Notes under the pieces: model-generated
The model's database searches: none
Seen by the model: the letters and a program-made list of their open reading frames with translations, nothing else
Told to the model about the DNA's origin: nothing
Position numbers and translations under genes: made by a program
Shown: positions 10,045 to 21,221 of the stretch, in pieces
Position numbering within the stretch: the first letter of the stretch is position 1
Layout: every line of letters begins with the position of its first letter
Source of the DNA: Bos javanicus
Lineage: Eukaryota > Chordata > Mammalia > Artiodactyla > Bovidae
Direction of reading: 5' to 3'
Assembly (NCBI RefSeq): GCF_032452875.1
Contig: NW_026894281.1
Coordinates: 1 to 64,000 of the forward strand
DNA length: 64,000 nucleotides

Positions 10045-10835
10045 CATGATCAGTGCATGCTCAGTCACGATATCAGTGCCTGCTCAGCCAGGTGATCACT
10101 GACGGCACAGTCACGTGATCAGCGCCTCTCAGTCACGTGATCACCCTATGATAAACACGTGATCAGTGAACGACCAGCCACGTGATCTCTGCATGCGCGG
10201 TCAGGTGGTCAGTCCCTGATCAGCCACCTGATCAGTGCGTGCACAGTCCCCTGATCAGCGCCTGTCAGTCACTGATCACTGCCTGATAAACACGTGATCA
10301 GTGCCCGAACAGCCACGTCATCAGTGCATGCGCAGTCACGTGATCAGTGCATGATAGCCACGTGATCAGTGCGTGCACAGTCCCATGATCAGCGCCTGTC
10401 AGTCACTGATCATTGCCTGATAAACACGTGATCAGTGCATGATGAGCCATGTGATCAGTGCCCGATCAGCCACGTCATCAGTGCATGCGCAGTCACGTCA
10501 TCAGTGCATGATAGCCACGTGATCAGTGCATGCTCAGTCACGTGATCTGGACTTGATCAGCCACGTGATCAGTGCCTGCAGAGTCACGTGATCAGGGCCT
10601 GCTGAGCTGCGTGATTCCTGCCGGCTCATCTGCATGACAATTGCCAGCTGAGCTGCGTGATTCCTGTCGGCTCATCTTCTTGACAATTGCCAGCTGAGCT
10701 GCGTGATTCCTGCCTGGTCACGTGCTTGATTATTGCCAGTTGAGCAGCATGATTCGTCACTGCTGAGCTCCATGCTTATTGCCTGCTGATTGCGTGGTTC
10801 ATGTCTGCTCAGCTCTTTGAGTATTGCCTCCTGAG
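10045..10835. repeat. 23-bp satellite segment, unit 7
   Basis: Carries CCCTATG, GATCTCTGC, CAGTCCCTG and CATCTTCTTG, the same set as unit 0. This indicates a long-range duplication seven units apart. Confidence 0.92.
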
Positions 10836-10855
10836 GTCCCTGTTCGGTCGCCACC

Positions 10856-11457
10856 TGCCGGGGACCAGCCCCAACTGATCCAGGGTATTCGAAGGAGAGA
10901 TGGCCTAGGCGACTATTTATATGCTAATCAGAGATGTCAAGAATAATAGTATGAGGAGAGCTCAATAGGAAAATTCGGTGGAGAAAAGAGACTGAGTAGC
11001 TTGGTTTACGCGGAAGACCAATCAAACTTCAAGACAAGAAGTTTGCACCACTTACGTAGGCCGCAGGCGCCCTCTCGAATAGCGAAAGGTGCCTCACCCT
11101 AGACACCTTCTCGAGTGGGTCTTAGCAGCCCAGGCATAATTAGTAAGCGTGGTGGGTTCCGCGCTCCAGATGGAGACTCAGCTGGAAGTTAAAGGGAAGA
11201 ATGACAAGGAACTTTATGAATTGGAGCTGTAAGTTAACTCTTTGACAGAGAGAGCGAGATGGTGGTGGGGGACAGCCCCCAGTGAAATCAGAGGTGAGAG
11301 CACAAAGCAATACAGTAGGCAGACTCCGGTTTTTTTTGGGGGGAGATGCTCGAGAATATCCGGGTGGACTCCTGAGGCTCGATCCCGCATTTGCGTATGC
11401 CGAGCCTCCTTCCTCATGACCTTTGTCCAGAGTGGAATGCCTCCCCGGCTCCCGGCA
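10856..11457 (-). mobile_element. ERV LTR, copy 8
   Basis: 602 bp; PBS at 10836-10853; T8G6 with the majority CATGACC and GGAATGCC states. A private change, GAGCTCAATAGG, lies at ~10960. It looks like a mosaic: the homopolymer matches copy 7 and the right part matches copy 2. Confidence 0.87.
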
Positions 11458-12245
11458 CATGATCAGTGCATGCTCAGTCACGATATCAGTGCCTGCTCAG
11501 CCAGGTGATCACTGACGGCACAGTCACGTGATCAGCGCCTCTCAGTCACGTGATCACCCTATGATAAACAAGTGATCAGTGAACGACCAGCCACGTGATC
11601 ACTGCATGCGCGGTCAGGTGGTCAGTTCCTGATCATCCACCTGATCAGTGCGTGCAGTCCCCTGATCAGCGCCTGTCAGTCACTGATCACTGCCTGATAA
11701 ACACGTGATCAGTGCCGAACAGCCACGTCATCAGTGCATGCGCAGTCACGTGATCAGGGCATGATAGCCACGTGATCAGTGCGTGCACAGTCCCATGATC
11801 AGCGCCTGTCAGTCACTGATCATTGCCTGATAAACACGTGATCAGTGCATGATGAGCCATGTGATCAGTGCCCGATCAGCCACGTCATCAGTGCATGCGC
11901 AGTCACGTCATCAGTGCATGATAGCCACGTGATCAGTGCATGCTCAGTCACGTGATCTGGACTTGATCAGCCACGTGATCAGTGCCTGCAGAGTCACGTG
12001 ATCAGGGCCTGCTGAGCTGCGTGATTCCTGCCGGCTCATCTGCATGACAATTGCCAGCTGAGCTGCGTGATTCCTGTCGGCTCATCTGCTTGACAATTGC
12101 CAGCTGAGCTGCGTGATTCCTGCCTGGTCACGTGCTTGATTATTGCCAGTTGAGCAGCATGATTCGTCACTGCTGAGCTCCATGCTTATTGCCTGCTGAT
12201 TGCGTGGTTCGTGTCTGCTCAGCTCTTTGAGTATTGCCTCGTGAG
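11458..12245. repeat. 23-bp satellite segment, unit 8
   Basis: Shares both rare indels of unit 2 (GTGCGTGCAGTCC and GTGCCGAACAG). Private changes are AACAAGTGATC, CTGATCATCCACC and GATCAGGGCATG. The block end reads GCCTCGTGAGG. Confidence 0.92.
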
Positions 12246-12265
12246 GTCCCTGTTCGGTCGCCACC

Positions 12266-12865
12266 TGCCGGGGACCAGCCCCAACTGATCCAGGGTATTC
12301 GAAGGAGAGATGGCCTAGGCGACTATTTATATGCTAATCAGAGATGTCAAGAATAATAGTATGAGGAGAGCTCAGTAGGAAAATTCGGTGGAGAAAAGAG
12401 ACTGAGTAGCTTGGTTTACGTGGAAGACCAATCAAACTTCAAGACAAGAAGTTTGCACCACTTACGTAGGCCGCAGGCGCCCTCTCGAATAGCGAAAGGT
12501 GCCTCACCCTAGACACCTTCTCGAGTGGGTCTTAGCAGCCCAGGCATAATTAGTAAGCGTGGTGGGTTCCGCGCTCCAGATGGAGACTCAGCTGGAAGTT
12601 AAAGGGAAGAATGACAAGGAACTTTATGAATTGGAGCTGTAAGTTAACTCTTTGACAGAGAGAGCGAGATGGTGGTGGGGGACAGCCCCCAGTGAAATCA
12701 GAGGTGAGAGCACAAAGCAATACAGTAGGCAGACTCCGGTTTTTTTGGGGGAGATGCTCGAGAATATCCGGGTGGACTCCTGAGGCTCGATCCCGCATTT
12801 GCATATGCCGAGCCTCCTTCCTCATGACCTTTGTCCAGAGTGGAATGCCTCCCCAGCTCCCGGCA
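12266..12865 (-). mobile_element. ERV LTR, copy 9
   Basis: 600 bp; PBS at 12246-12263; T7G5. Changes are TTTACGTGGAAG, TTTGCATATGCC and CCCCAGCTCC. Two of these look like CpG decay. Confidence 0.87.
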
Positions 12866-13608
12866 CATGATCAGTGCATGCTCAGTCACGATATCAGTGC
12901 CTGCTCAGCCACGTGATCACTGACGGCACAGTCACGTGATCAGCGCCTCTCAGTCACGTGATCACCCTATGATAATCACGTGATCAGTGAACGACCAGCC
13001 ACGTGATCACTGCATGCACGGTCAGGTGGTCAGTTCCTGATCAGCCACCTGATCAGTGCGTGCAGTCCCCTGATCAGCACCTGTCAGTCACTGATCACTG
13101 CCTGATAAACACGTGATCAGTGCCCGAAAAGCCACGTCATCAGTGCATGCGCAGTCACGTGATCAGTGCATGATAGCCACGTGATCAGTGCGTGCACAGT
13201 CCCATGATCAGCGCCTGTCAGTCACTGATCATTGCCTGATAAACACGTGATCAGTGCATGATGAGCCATGTGATCAGTGCCCGATCGGCCACGTCATCAA
13301 TGCATGCGCAGTCACGTCATCAGTGCATGATAGCTACGTGATCAGTGCATGCTCAGTCACGTGATCAGGGCCTGCTGAGCTTCGTGATTCCTGCCGGCTC
13401 ATCTGCATGACAATTGCCAGCTGAGCTGCGTGATTCCTGTCTGCTCATCTGCTTGACAATTGCCAGCTGAGCTGCGTGATTCCTGCCTGGTCACGTGCTT
13501 GATTATTGCCAGTTGAGCAGCATGATTCGTCACTGCTGAGCTCCATGCTTATTGCCTGCTGATTGCGTGGTTCGTGTCTGCTCAGCTCTTTGAGTATTGC
13601 CTCCTGAG
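12866..13608. repeat. 23-bp satellite segment, unit 9 (46 bp short)
   Basis: 743 bp instead of ~789. At ~13,365 the array passes from CTCAGTCACGTGATC straight to AGGGCCTGCTG. The 46 bp present there in other units, exactly two 23-mers, is missing. Several other changes are private, e.g. CCCGAAAAGCC, GATCGGCC and ATAGCTACG. Confidence 0.92.
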
Positions 13609-13628
13609 GTCCCTGTTCGGTCGCCACC

Positions 13629-14228
13629 TGCCGGGGACCAGCCCCAACTGATCCAGGGTATTCGAAGGAGAGATGGCCTAGGCGACTATTTATATGCTAA
13701 TCAGAGATGTCAAGAATAATAGTATGAGGAGAGCTCAGTAGGAAAATTCGGTGGAGAAAAGAGACTGAGTAGCTTGGTTTACGCGGAAGACCAATCAAAC
13801 TTCAAGACAAGAAGTTTGCACCACTTACGTAGGCCGCGGGCGCCCTTTCAAATACCGAAAGGTGCCTCACCCTAGACACCTTCTCGAGTGGGTCTTAGCA
13901 GCCCAGGCATAATTAGTAAGCGTGGTGGGTTCCGCGCTCCAGATGGAGACTCAGCTGGAAGTTAAAGGGAAGAATGACAAGGAACTTTATGAATTGGAGC
14001 TCTAAGTTAACTCTTTGACAGAGAGAGCGAGATGGTGGTGGGGGACAGCCCCCAGTGAAATCAGAGGTGAGAGCACAAAGCAATACAGTAGGCAGACTCC
14101 GGTTTTTTTGGGGGAGATGCTCGAGAATATCCGGGTGGACTCCTGAGGCTCGATCCCGCATTTGCGTATGCCGAGCCTCCTTCCTCATGACCTTTGTCCA
14201 GAGTGGAAGGCCTCCCCGGCTCCCGGCA
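13629..14228 (-). mobile_element. ERV LTR, copy 10
   Basis: 600 bp; PBS at 13609-13626; T7G5. A local cluster of changes at ~13,836-13,858 reads GCCGCGGGCG then CCTTTCAAATACCG. GAGCTCTAAG replaces GAGCTGTAAG, and it has GGAAGGCC. Immediately downstream the array reads CACCATATCAG. Confidence 0.87.
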
Positions 14229-15019
14229 CATGATCAGTGCATGCTCAGTCACCATATCAGTGCCTGCTCAGCCACGTGATCACTGATGGCATAGTCACGT
14301 GATCAGCGACTCTCAGTCACGTGATCACCCTATGATAAACACGTGATCAGTGAACGACCAGCCACGTGATCACTGCATGCGCGGTCAGGTGGTCAGTTCC
14401 TGATCAGCCACCTGATCAGTGCGTGCACAGTCCCCTGATCAGCGCCTGTCAGTCACTGATCACTGCCTGATAAACACGTGATCAGTGCCCGAACAGCCAC
14501 GTCATCAGTGCATGCGCAGTCACGTGATCAGTGCATGATAGCCACGTGATCAGTGCGTGCACAGTCCCGTGATCAGCGCCTGTCAGTCACTGATCATTGC
14601 CTGATAAACACGTGATCAGTGCATGATGAGCCATGTGATCAGTGCCCGATCAGCCACGTCATCAGTGCATGCGCAGTCACGTCATCAGTGCATGATAGCC
14701 ACGTGATCAGTGCATGCTCAGTCACGTGATCTGGACTTGATCAGCCACGTGATCAGTGCCTGCAGAGTCACGTGATCAGGGCCTGCTGAGCTGCGTGATT
14801 CCTGCCGGCTCATCTGCATGACAATTGCCAGCTGAGCTGCGTGATTCCTGTCGGCTCATCTGCTTGACAATTGCCAGCTGAGCTGCGTGATTCCTGCCTG
14901 GTCACGTGCTTGATTATTGCCAGTTGAGCAGCATGATTCGTCACTGCTGAGCTCCATGCTTATTGCCTGCTGATTGCGTGGTTCGTGTCTGCTCAGCTCT
15001 TTGAGTATTGCCTCCTGAG
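14229..15019. repeat. 23-bp satellite segment, unit 10
   Basis: Full length again. Markers are ACTGATGGCATAG, CAGCGACTCTC and CAGTCCCGTGATC. Confidence 0.92.
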
Positions 15020-15039
15020 GTCCCTGTTCGGTCGCCACC

Positions 15040-15639
15040 TGCCGGGGACCAGCCCCAACTGATCCAGGGTATTCGAAGGAGAGATGGCCTAGGCGACTAT
15101 TTATATGCTAATCAGAGATGTCAAGAATAATAGTATGAGGAGAGCTCAGTAGGAAAATTCGGTGGAGAAAAGAGACTGAGTAGCTTGGTTTACGCGGAAG
15201 ACCAATCAAACTTCAAGACAAGAAGTTTGCACCACTTACGTAGGCCGCAGGCGCCCTCTCGAATAGCCAATGGTGCCTCACCCTAGACACCTTCTCGAGT
15301 GGGTCTTAGCAGCCCAGGCATAATTAGTAAGCGTGGTGGGTTCCGCGCTCCAGATGGAGACTCAGCTGGAAGTTAAAGGGAAGAATGACAAGGAACTTTA
15401 TGAATTGGAGCTGTAAGTTAACTCTTTGACAGAGAGAGCGAGATGGTGGTGGGGGACAGCCCCCAGTGAAATCAGAGGTGAGAGCACAAAGCAATACAGT
15501 AGGCAGACTCCGGTTTTTTTGGGGGAGATGCTCGAGAATATCCGGGTGGACTCCTGAGGCTCGATCCCACATTTGCGTATGCCGAGCCTCCTTCCTCATG
15601 ACCTTTGTCCACAGTGGAAGGCCTCCCCGGCTCCCGGCA
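15040..15639 (-). mobile_element. ERV LTR, copy 11
   Basis: 600 bp; PBS at 15020-15037; T7G5. Changes are ATAGCCAATGG, TCCCACATTTG and GTCCACAGTGG. The AGCC substitution at the first is shared with copy 4. Confidence 0.87.
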
Positions 15640-16430
15640 CATGATCAGTGCATGCTCAGTCACGATATCAGTGCCTGCTCAGCCACGTGATCACTGACGG
15701 CACAGTCACGTGATCAGCGCCTCTCAGTCACGTGATCACCCTATGATAAACACGTGATCAGTGAACGACCAGCCACGTGATCACTGCATGCACGGTCAGG
15801 TGGTCAGTTCCTGATCAGCCACCTGATCAGTGCGTGCACAGTCCCCTGATCAGTGCCTGTCAGTCACTGATCACTGCCCGATAAACACGTGATCAGTGCC
15901 CGAACAGCCACGTCATCAGTGCATGCGCAGTCACGTGATCAGTGCATGATAGCCACGTGATCAGTGCGTGCACAGTCCCATGATCAGCGCCTGTCAGTCA
16001 CTGATCATTGCCTGATAAACACGTGATCAGTGCATGATGAGCCATGTGATCAGTGCCCGATCAGCCACGTCATCAGTGCATGCGCAGTCACGTCATCAGT
16101 GCATGATAGCCACGTGATCAGTGCATGCTCAGTCACGTGATCTGGACTTGATCAGCCACGTGATCAGTGCCTGCAGAGTCACGTGATCAGGGCCTGCTGA
16201 GCTGCGTGATTCCTGCCGGCTCATCTGCATGACAATTGCCAGCTGAGCTGCGTGATTCCTGTCTGCTCATCTGCTTGACAATTGCCAGCTGAGCTGCGTG
16301 ATTCCTGCCTGGTCACGTGCTTGATTATTACCAGTTGAGCAGCATGATTCGTCACTGCTGAGCTCCATGCTTATTGCCTGCTGATTGCGTGGTTCGTGTC
16401 TGCTCAGCTCTTTGAGTATTGCCTCCTGAG
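15640..16430. repeat. 23-bp satellite segment, unit 11
   Basis: Markers are GCATGCACGG, GATCAGTGCCTGTC (not CAGCGCC) and CTGCCCGATAAAC. GATTATTACC occurs in the dimer block. Confidence 0.92.
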
Positions 16431-16450
16431 GTCCCTGTTCGGTCGCCACC

Positions 16451-17051
16451 TGCCGGGGACCAGCCCCAACTGATCCAGGGTATTCGAAGGAGAGATGGCC
16501 TAGGCGACTATTTATATGCTAATCAGAGATGTCAAGAATAATAGTATGAGGAGAGCTCAGTAGGAAAATTCGGTGGAGAAAAGAGACTGAGTAGCTTGGT
16601 TTACGCGGAAGACCAATCAAACTTCAAGACAAGAAGTTTGCACCACTTACGTAGGCCGCAGGCGCCCTCTCGAATAGCGAAAGGTGCCTCACCCTAGACA
16701 CCTTCTCGAGTGGGTCTTAGCAGCCCAGGCATAATTAGAAAGCGTGGTGGGTTCCGCGCTCCAGATGGAGACTCAGCTGGAAGTTAAAGGGAAGAATGAC
16801 AAGGAACTTTATGAATTGGAGCTGTAAGTTAACTCTTTGACAGAGAGAGCGAGATGGTGGTGGGGGACAGCCCCCAGTGAAATCAGAGGTGAGAGCACAA
16901 AGCAATACAGTAGGCAGACTCCGGTTTTTTTGGGGGGAGATGCTCAAGAACATCCGGGTGGACTCCTGAGGCTCGATCCCGCATTTGCGTATGCCGAGCC
17001 TCCTTCCTCATGACCTTTGTCCAGAGTGGAATGCCTCCCCGGCTCCCGGCA
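16451..17051 (-). mobile_element. ERV LTR, copy 12 (last before region B)
   Basis: 601 bp; PBS at 16431-16448; T7G6. Markers are CATAATTAGAAAG and GCTCAAGAACATCC, the latter partly shared with copy 6. No LTR sequence occurs to the right of this copy. Confidence 0.87.
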
Positions 17052-17600
17052 CATGATCAGTGCATGCTCAGTCACGATATCAGTGCCTGCTCAGCCACGT
17101 GATCACTGACGGCACAGTCACGTGATCAGCGCCTCTCAGTCACGTGATCACCGTATGATAAACACGTGATCAGTGAACGACCAGCCACGTGATCACTGCA
17201 TGCGCGGTCAGGTGGTCAGTTCCTGATCAGCCACCTGATCAGTGCGTGCACAGTCCCCTGATCAGCGCCTGTCAGTCACTGATCACTGCCTGATAAACAG
17301 GTGATCAGTGCCCGAACAGCCACGTCATCAGTGCATGCGCAGTCACGTGATCAGTGCATGATAGCCACGTGATCAGTGCGTGCACAGTCCCATGATCAGC
17401 GCCTGTCAGTCACTGATCATTGCCTGATAAACACGTGATCAGTGCATGATGAGCCATGTGATCAGTGCCCGATCAGCCACGTCATCAGTGCATGCGCAGT
17501 CACGTCATCAGTGCATGATAGCCACGTGATCAGTGCCTGCTCAGTCACGTGATCTGGACTTGATCAGCCACGTGATCAGTGCCTGCAGAGTCACGTGATC
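17052..17600. repeat. 23-bp satellite segment, unit 12, cut at the A/B junction
   Basis: Follows the region A order up to GCCTGCAGAGTCACGTGATCAG. It then continues as TGCATGATATGTCACG, a region B marker, instead of GGCCTGCTGAG. The unit is cut just before its dimer block. Confidence 0.9.
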
Positions 17601-17876
17601 AGTGCATGATATGTCACGTGAAACATGTGTGATCAGCCACGTGATCAGTGCATGTTCAGCCACGTGATCAGTGCATGATAGCCACGTGATCAGTGCATGA
17701 TCAGTTACGTGAGCAGTGTATGATCAGCCACGTGATCAGTGCATGGTCAGACACGTGAACAGTGTATGATCAGCCACGTGATCAGTGCATGATATCCAAG
17801 TGATCAGTACATGATCATCACGTGATCAGTGTATGATCAGCCACGTGAACAGTGCATGCTCAGTCACGTGATCTGG
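17601..17876. repeat. 23-bp array, first stretch of region B
   Basis: Begins in mid-order at the GATATGTCACGTGA marker, which in other region B copies lies a few hundred bases before a block. It includes CATGGTCAGACACG and CATGATATCCAAG, the usual approach to a block. Confidence 0.9.
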
Positions 17877-18070
17877 GCCTGCTGAGCTGCGTGATTACTG
17901 TCTGCTCATCTGCTTGACAATTGCCAGCTGAGCTGCACGATTCCTGCCTGCTCAGCTGCTTGATTATTGCCAGCTGAGCAGCATGATTCCTCAAACCTGT
18001 GTTCCATGATTATTGCCTGCTGACTGTTTCATTCGTGCCTACTCAGCTCTTTGTTTATTGCCTCCAGAGG
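17877..18070. repeat. Region B dimer block b1 (short class, 194 bp)
   Basis: Homologous to the region A block at 727-966 but lacking one 46-bp dimer, the LTR and the PBS. Private changes are TCCTCAAACC and TGTTTCATTCG. Confidence 0.88.
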
Positions 18071-20982
18071 CACATGATCAGTGTATGATAGCAAACATGA
18101 TCAGCGCATGATCAGTCACATGATCAGCGCCATTAAGTCACGTGATCACTACATGATAGTCATGTGATCAGTCCATGCTCAGTCACGGTATCAGTGCATG
18201 ATCAGCCACGTGATCAGTGCATGATCTGTCACAAGATTAGTGTATGATCATGCACGTGATCAGTGCACGGGCAGTCATGTGATCAGTGCATGATATAGAC
18301 GTGAACAGTGCATGATCAGTCTCGTGATCCGTGCATGATAGCCACGTGATCAGTGCATGATCAGTCACCTGATGGGTGTATGATCATTCACGTGACCTGT
18401 ACATGGTAGCTACATGATCATTGCATGATCAGCCACGTGAGTAGTTCATGATAGCCACGTGATCACTGCATGATCAGTCACGTGATCAGTGCATGATCAG
18501 TCATGTGACCAGTACATGGTAGCTGCGTGATCATGGCATAATCAGCCACGTGAGCAGTGCATGATAGCCACGTGATCAGTGCATGACCAGGCACGTGATC
18601 AGTGTATGTCCAGCCAAGTGATCAGTGCATGATAGCCACGTGATCAGTGCATGATCCGTCACGTGATCAGTGCATGATCAATTATGTGATCAGTGTATGA
18701 TCAGCCACGTGATCAGTGCATTATCAGCCACATGATCAGTGCATGATCAATTACGTGCTCAGTGCATGATCAGTTACGTGACCAGTACAAGGTAGCTACG
18801 TGATCATTGCCTGATAAGCCACGTGATCAGTGCATGATAGCCACGTGATCAGTGCATGATAGCCACGTGATCAGTGCATGATCAGTCATGTGATACGTGT
18901 GTGATCAGCCACATGATCAGTGCATGATATCCACGTGATCAGTGCATGACAGCCACGTGATCAGTGCATGAGAGCCGCGGGATCAGTGCATGATCAGTCA
19001 CGTGATACATGTGTGATCAGCCACGTGATCAGTGCATGATGAGCCACGTGATCAGTGCAGGATCAATTACGTGATCAGTGCATGATCAGTCACGTGACCA
19101 GTACATGGTTGCTACGTGATCGTTGCATGATCAGCCACGTGAGCAGAGCATGATAGCCACGTGGTCAGTGCATGATCAGTCACGTGATCAGTACATGATC
19201 AGTCACGTGAACAGTGCATGATCATTTACGTGATCTTTGCATGATCAGTCACGTTACCAGTATATGGTTGCTACGTGATCTATCCATGACGAGCCACGTG
19301 AGCAGTGCATGATCAGCCACATGATCAGTGCATGATCAATTACGTGCTCAGTGCATGATCAGTTACGTGACCAGTACAAGGTAGCTACGTGATCATTGCC
19401 TGATAAGCCACGTGTTCAGTGCATGATAGCCACGTGATCAGTGCATGATAGCCACGTGATCAGTGCATGATCAGTTATGTGATACGTGTGTGATCAGCCA
19501 CATGATCAGTGCATGATATCGACGTGATCAGTGCATGACAGCCACGTGATCAGTGCATGAGAGCCACGGGATCAGTGCATGATCAGTCACGTGATACATG
19601 TGTGATCAGCCACGTGATCAGTGCATGATGAGCCACGTGATCAGTGCAGGATCAATCACGTGATCAGTGCATGATCAGTCACGTGACCAGTACATGGTTG
19701 CTACGTGATCGTTGCATGATCAGCCACGTGAGCAGAGCATGATAGCCACGTGGTCAGTGCATGATCAGCCACATGATCAGTGCATGATCAATTACGTGCT
19801 CAGTGCATGATCAGTTACGTGATCAGTACAAGGTAGCTACGTGATCATTGCCTGATAAGCCACGTGATCAGTGCATGATAGCCACGTGATCAGTGCATGA
19901 TAGCCACGTGATCAGTGCATGGTCAGACACGTGAACAGTGTATGATCAGCCACGTGATCAGTGCATGATATCCAAGTGATCAGTACATGATCATCACGTG
20001 ATCAGTGTATGATCAGCCAGGTGATCAGTGCATGAGTGCCACGTGATCAGTGCATGATATGTCACGTGACAGGTGTGTGATCAGCCACGTGAACAGTGCA
20101 TGTTCAGCCACGTGATCAGTGCATGATCAGTCACGTGATCAGTGCATGATCAGTCACGTGTTCAGTGCATGATCAATTATGTGATCAGTGTATGATCAGC
20201 CACGTGATCAGTGCATGATCAGCCACATGATCAGTGCATGATCAATTACGTGCTCAGTGCATGATCAGTTACGTGACCAGTACAAGGTAGCTACGTGATC
20301 ATTGCCTGATAAGCCACGTGATCAGTGCATGATAGCCACGTGATCAGTGCATGATAGCCACGTGATCAGTGCATGATCAGTCATGTGATACGTGTGTGAT
20401 CAGCCACATGATCAGTGCATGATATCCACGTGATCAGTTCATGACAGCCACGTGATCAGTGCATGAGAGCCACGGGATCAGTGCATGATCAGTCACGTGA
20501 TACATGTGTGATCAGCCACGTGATCAGTGCATGATGAGCCACGTGATCAGTGCAGGATCAATTACGTGATCAGTGCATGATCAGTCACGTGACCAGTACA
20601 TGGTTGCTACGTGATCGTTGCATGATCAGCCACGTGAGCAGAGCATGATAGCCACGTGGTCAGTGCATGATCAGTCACGTGATCAGTACATGATCAGTCA
20701 CGTGAACAGTGCATGATCACTTACGTGATCTTTGCATGATCAGTCACGTTACCAGTATATGGTTGCTACGTGATCATTCCATGACAGCCACGTGAGCAGT
20801 GCATAATCAGTTACGTGTGCAGTGTATGATCAGCCACGTGATCAGTGCATGGTCAGACACGTGAACAGTGTATGGTCAGCCACGTGATCAGGGCATGATA
20901 TCCAAGTGATCAGTACATGATCATCACGTGATCAGTGTATGATCAGCCACGTGAACAGTGCATGCTCAGTCACGTGATCTGG
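18071..20982. repeat. Longest inter-block tract of region B (locally multiplied)
   Basis: 2.9 kb of 23-bp repeats. The marker run CAGCCACATG...AATTACGTGCTCAG recurs at about 18,725, 19,315, 19,765 and 20,221, while other higher-order copies have it once. The tract was therefore enlarged by local tandem duplication. The third copy is cut short. Confidence 0.85.
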
Positions 20983-21221
20983 GCCTGCTGAGCTGCGTGA
21001 TTACTGTCTGCTCATCTGCTTGACAATTGCCAGCTGAGCTGCACGATTCCTGCCTGTCATCTGCTTGACAATTGCCAGCTGTGCTGCGTAATTCCTGCCT
21101 GCTCAGCTGCTTGATTATTGCCATCTGAGCAGCATGATTCCTCACACCTGAGTTCCATGATTATTGCCTGCTGACTGTTTGATTCGTGCCTACTCAGCTC
21201 TTTGTTTATTGCCTCCAGAGG
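20983..21221. repeat. Dimer block b2 (long class, 239 bp)
   Basis: Has an additional 45-bp dimer relative to b1 (second copy of GACAATTGCCAGCTG, ending GTGCTGCGTAATTCC). It differs from the region A block by a one-base loss in GCCTGTCATC. The empty insertion site is at its right edge. Confidence 0.88.

Larger units (their letters stand above)
1..17600. repeat. Region A: ~1.41 kb LTR-containing satellite array (bovine 1.711a-like)
   Basis: This is a head-to-tail array of one partial and twelve full units. Successive LTR left ends lie at 986, 2394, 3803, 5212, 6621, 8032, 9443, 10856, 12266, 13629, 15040 and 16451, giving spacings of 1408-1413 bp except one of 1363. Each unit is an LTR on the minus strand, a tRNA-Lys3-type PBS and ~790 bp of 23-bp repeats. 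Copies differ by scattered substitutions and small indels, so the unit was amplified as a whole; the LTR did not insert repeatedly. The link to cattle satellite 1.711a rests on remembered unit length and motif, not on a search. A close relative in another bovine is possible. Confidence 0.93.

Noticed and set aside
9727..10068. Frames of 60-113 codons across the LTRs on both strands
   Set aside because: They change length with the T/G homopolymer, overlap each other on both strands and cover non-coding LTR sequence. None resembles a retroviral protein.
1..17600. Intact or internally deleted provirus
   Set aside because: Nothing retroviral follows the PBS. The next LTR in each case belongs to the next tandem unit and lies beyond ~790 bp of 23-bp satellite.
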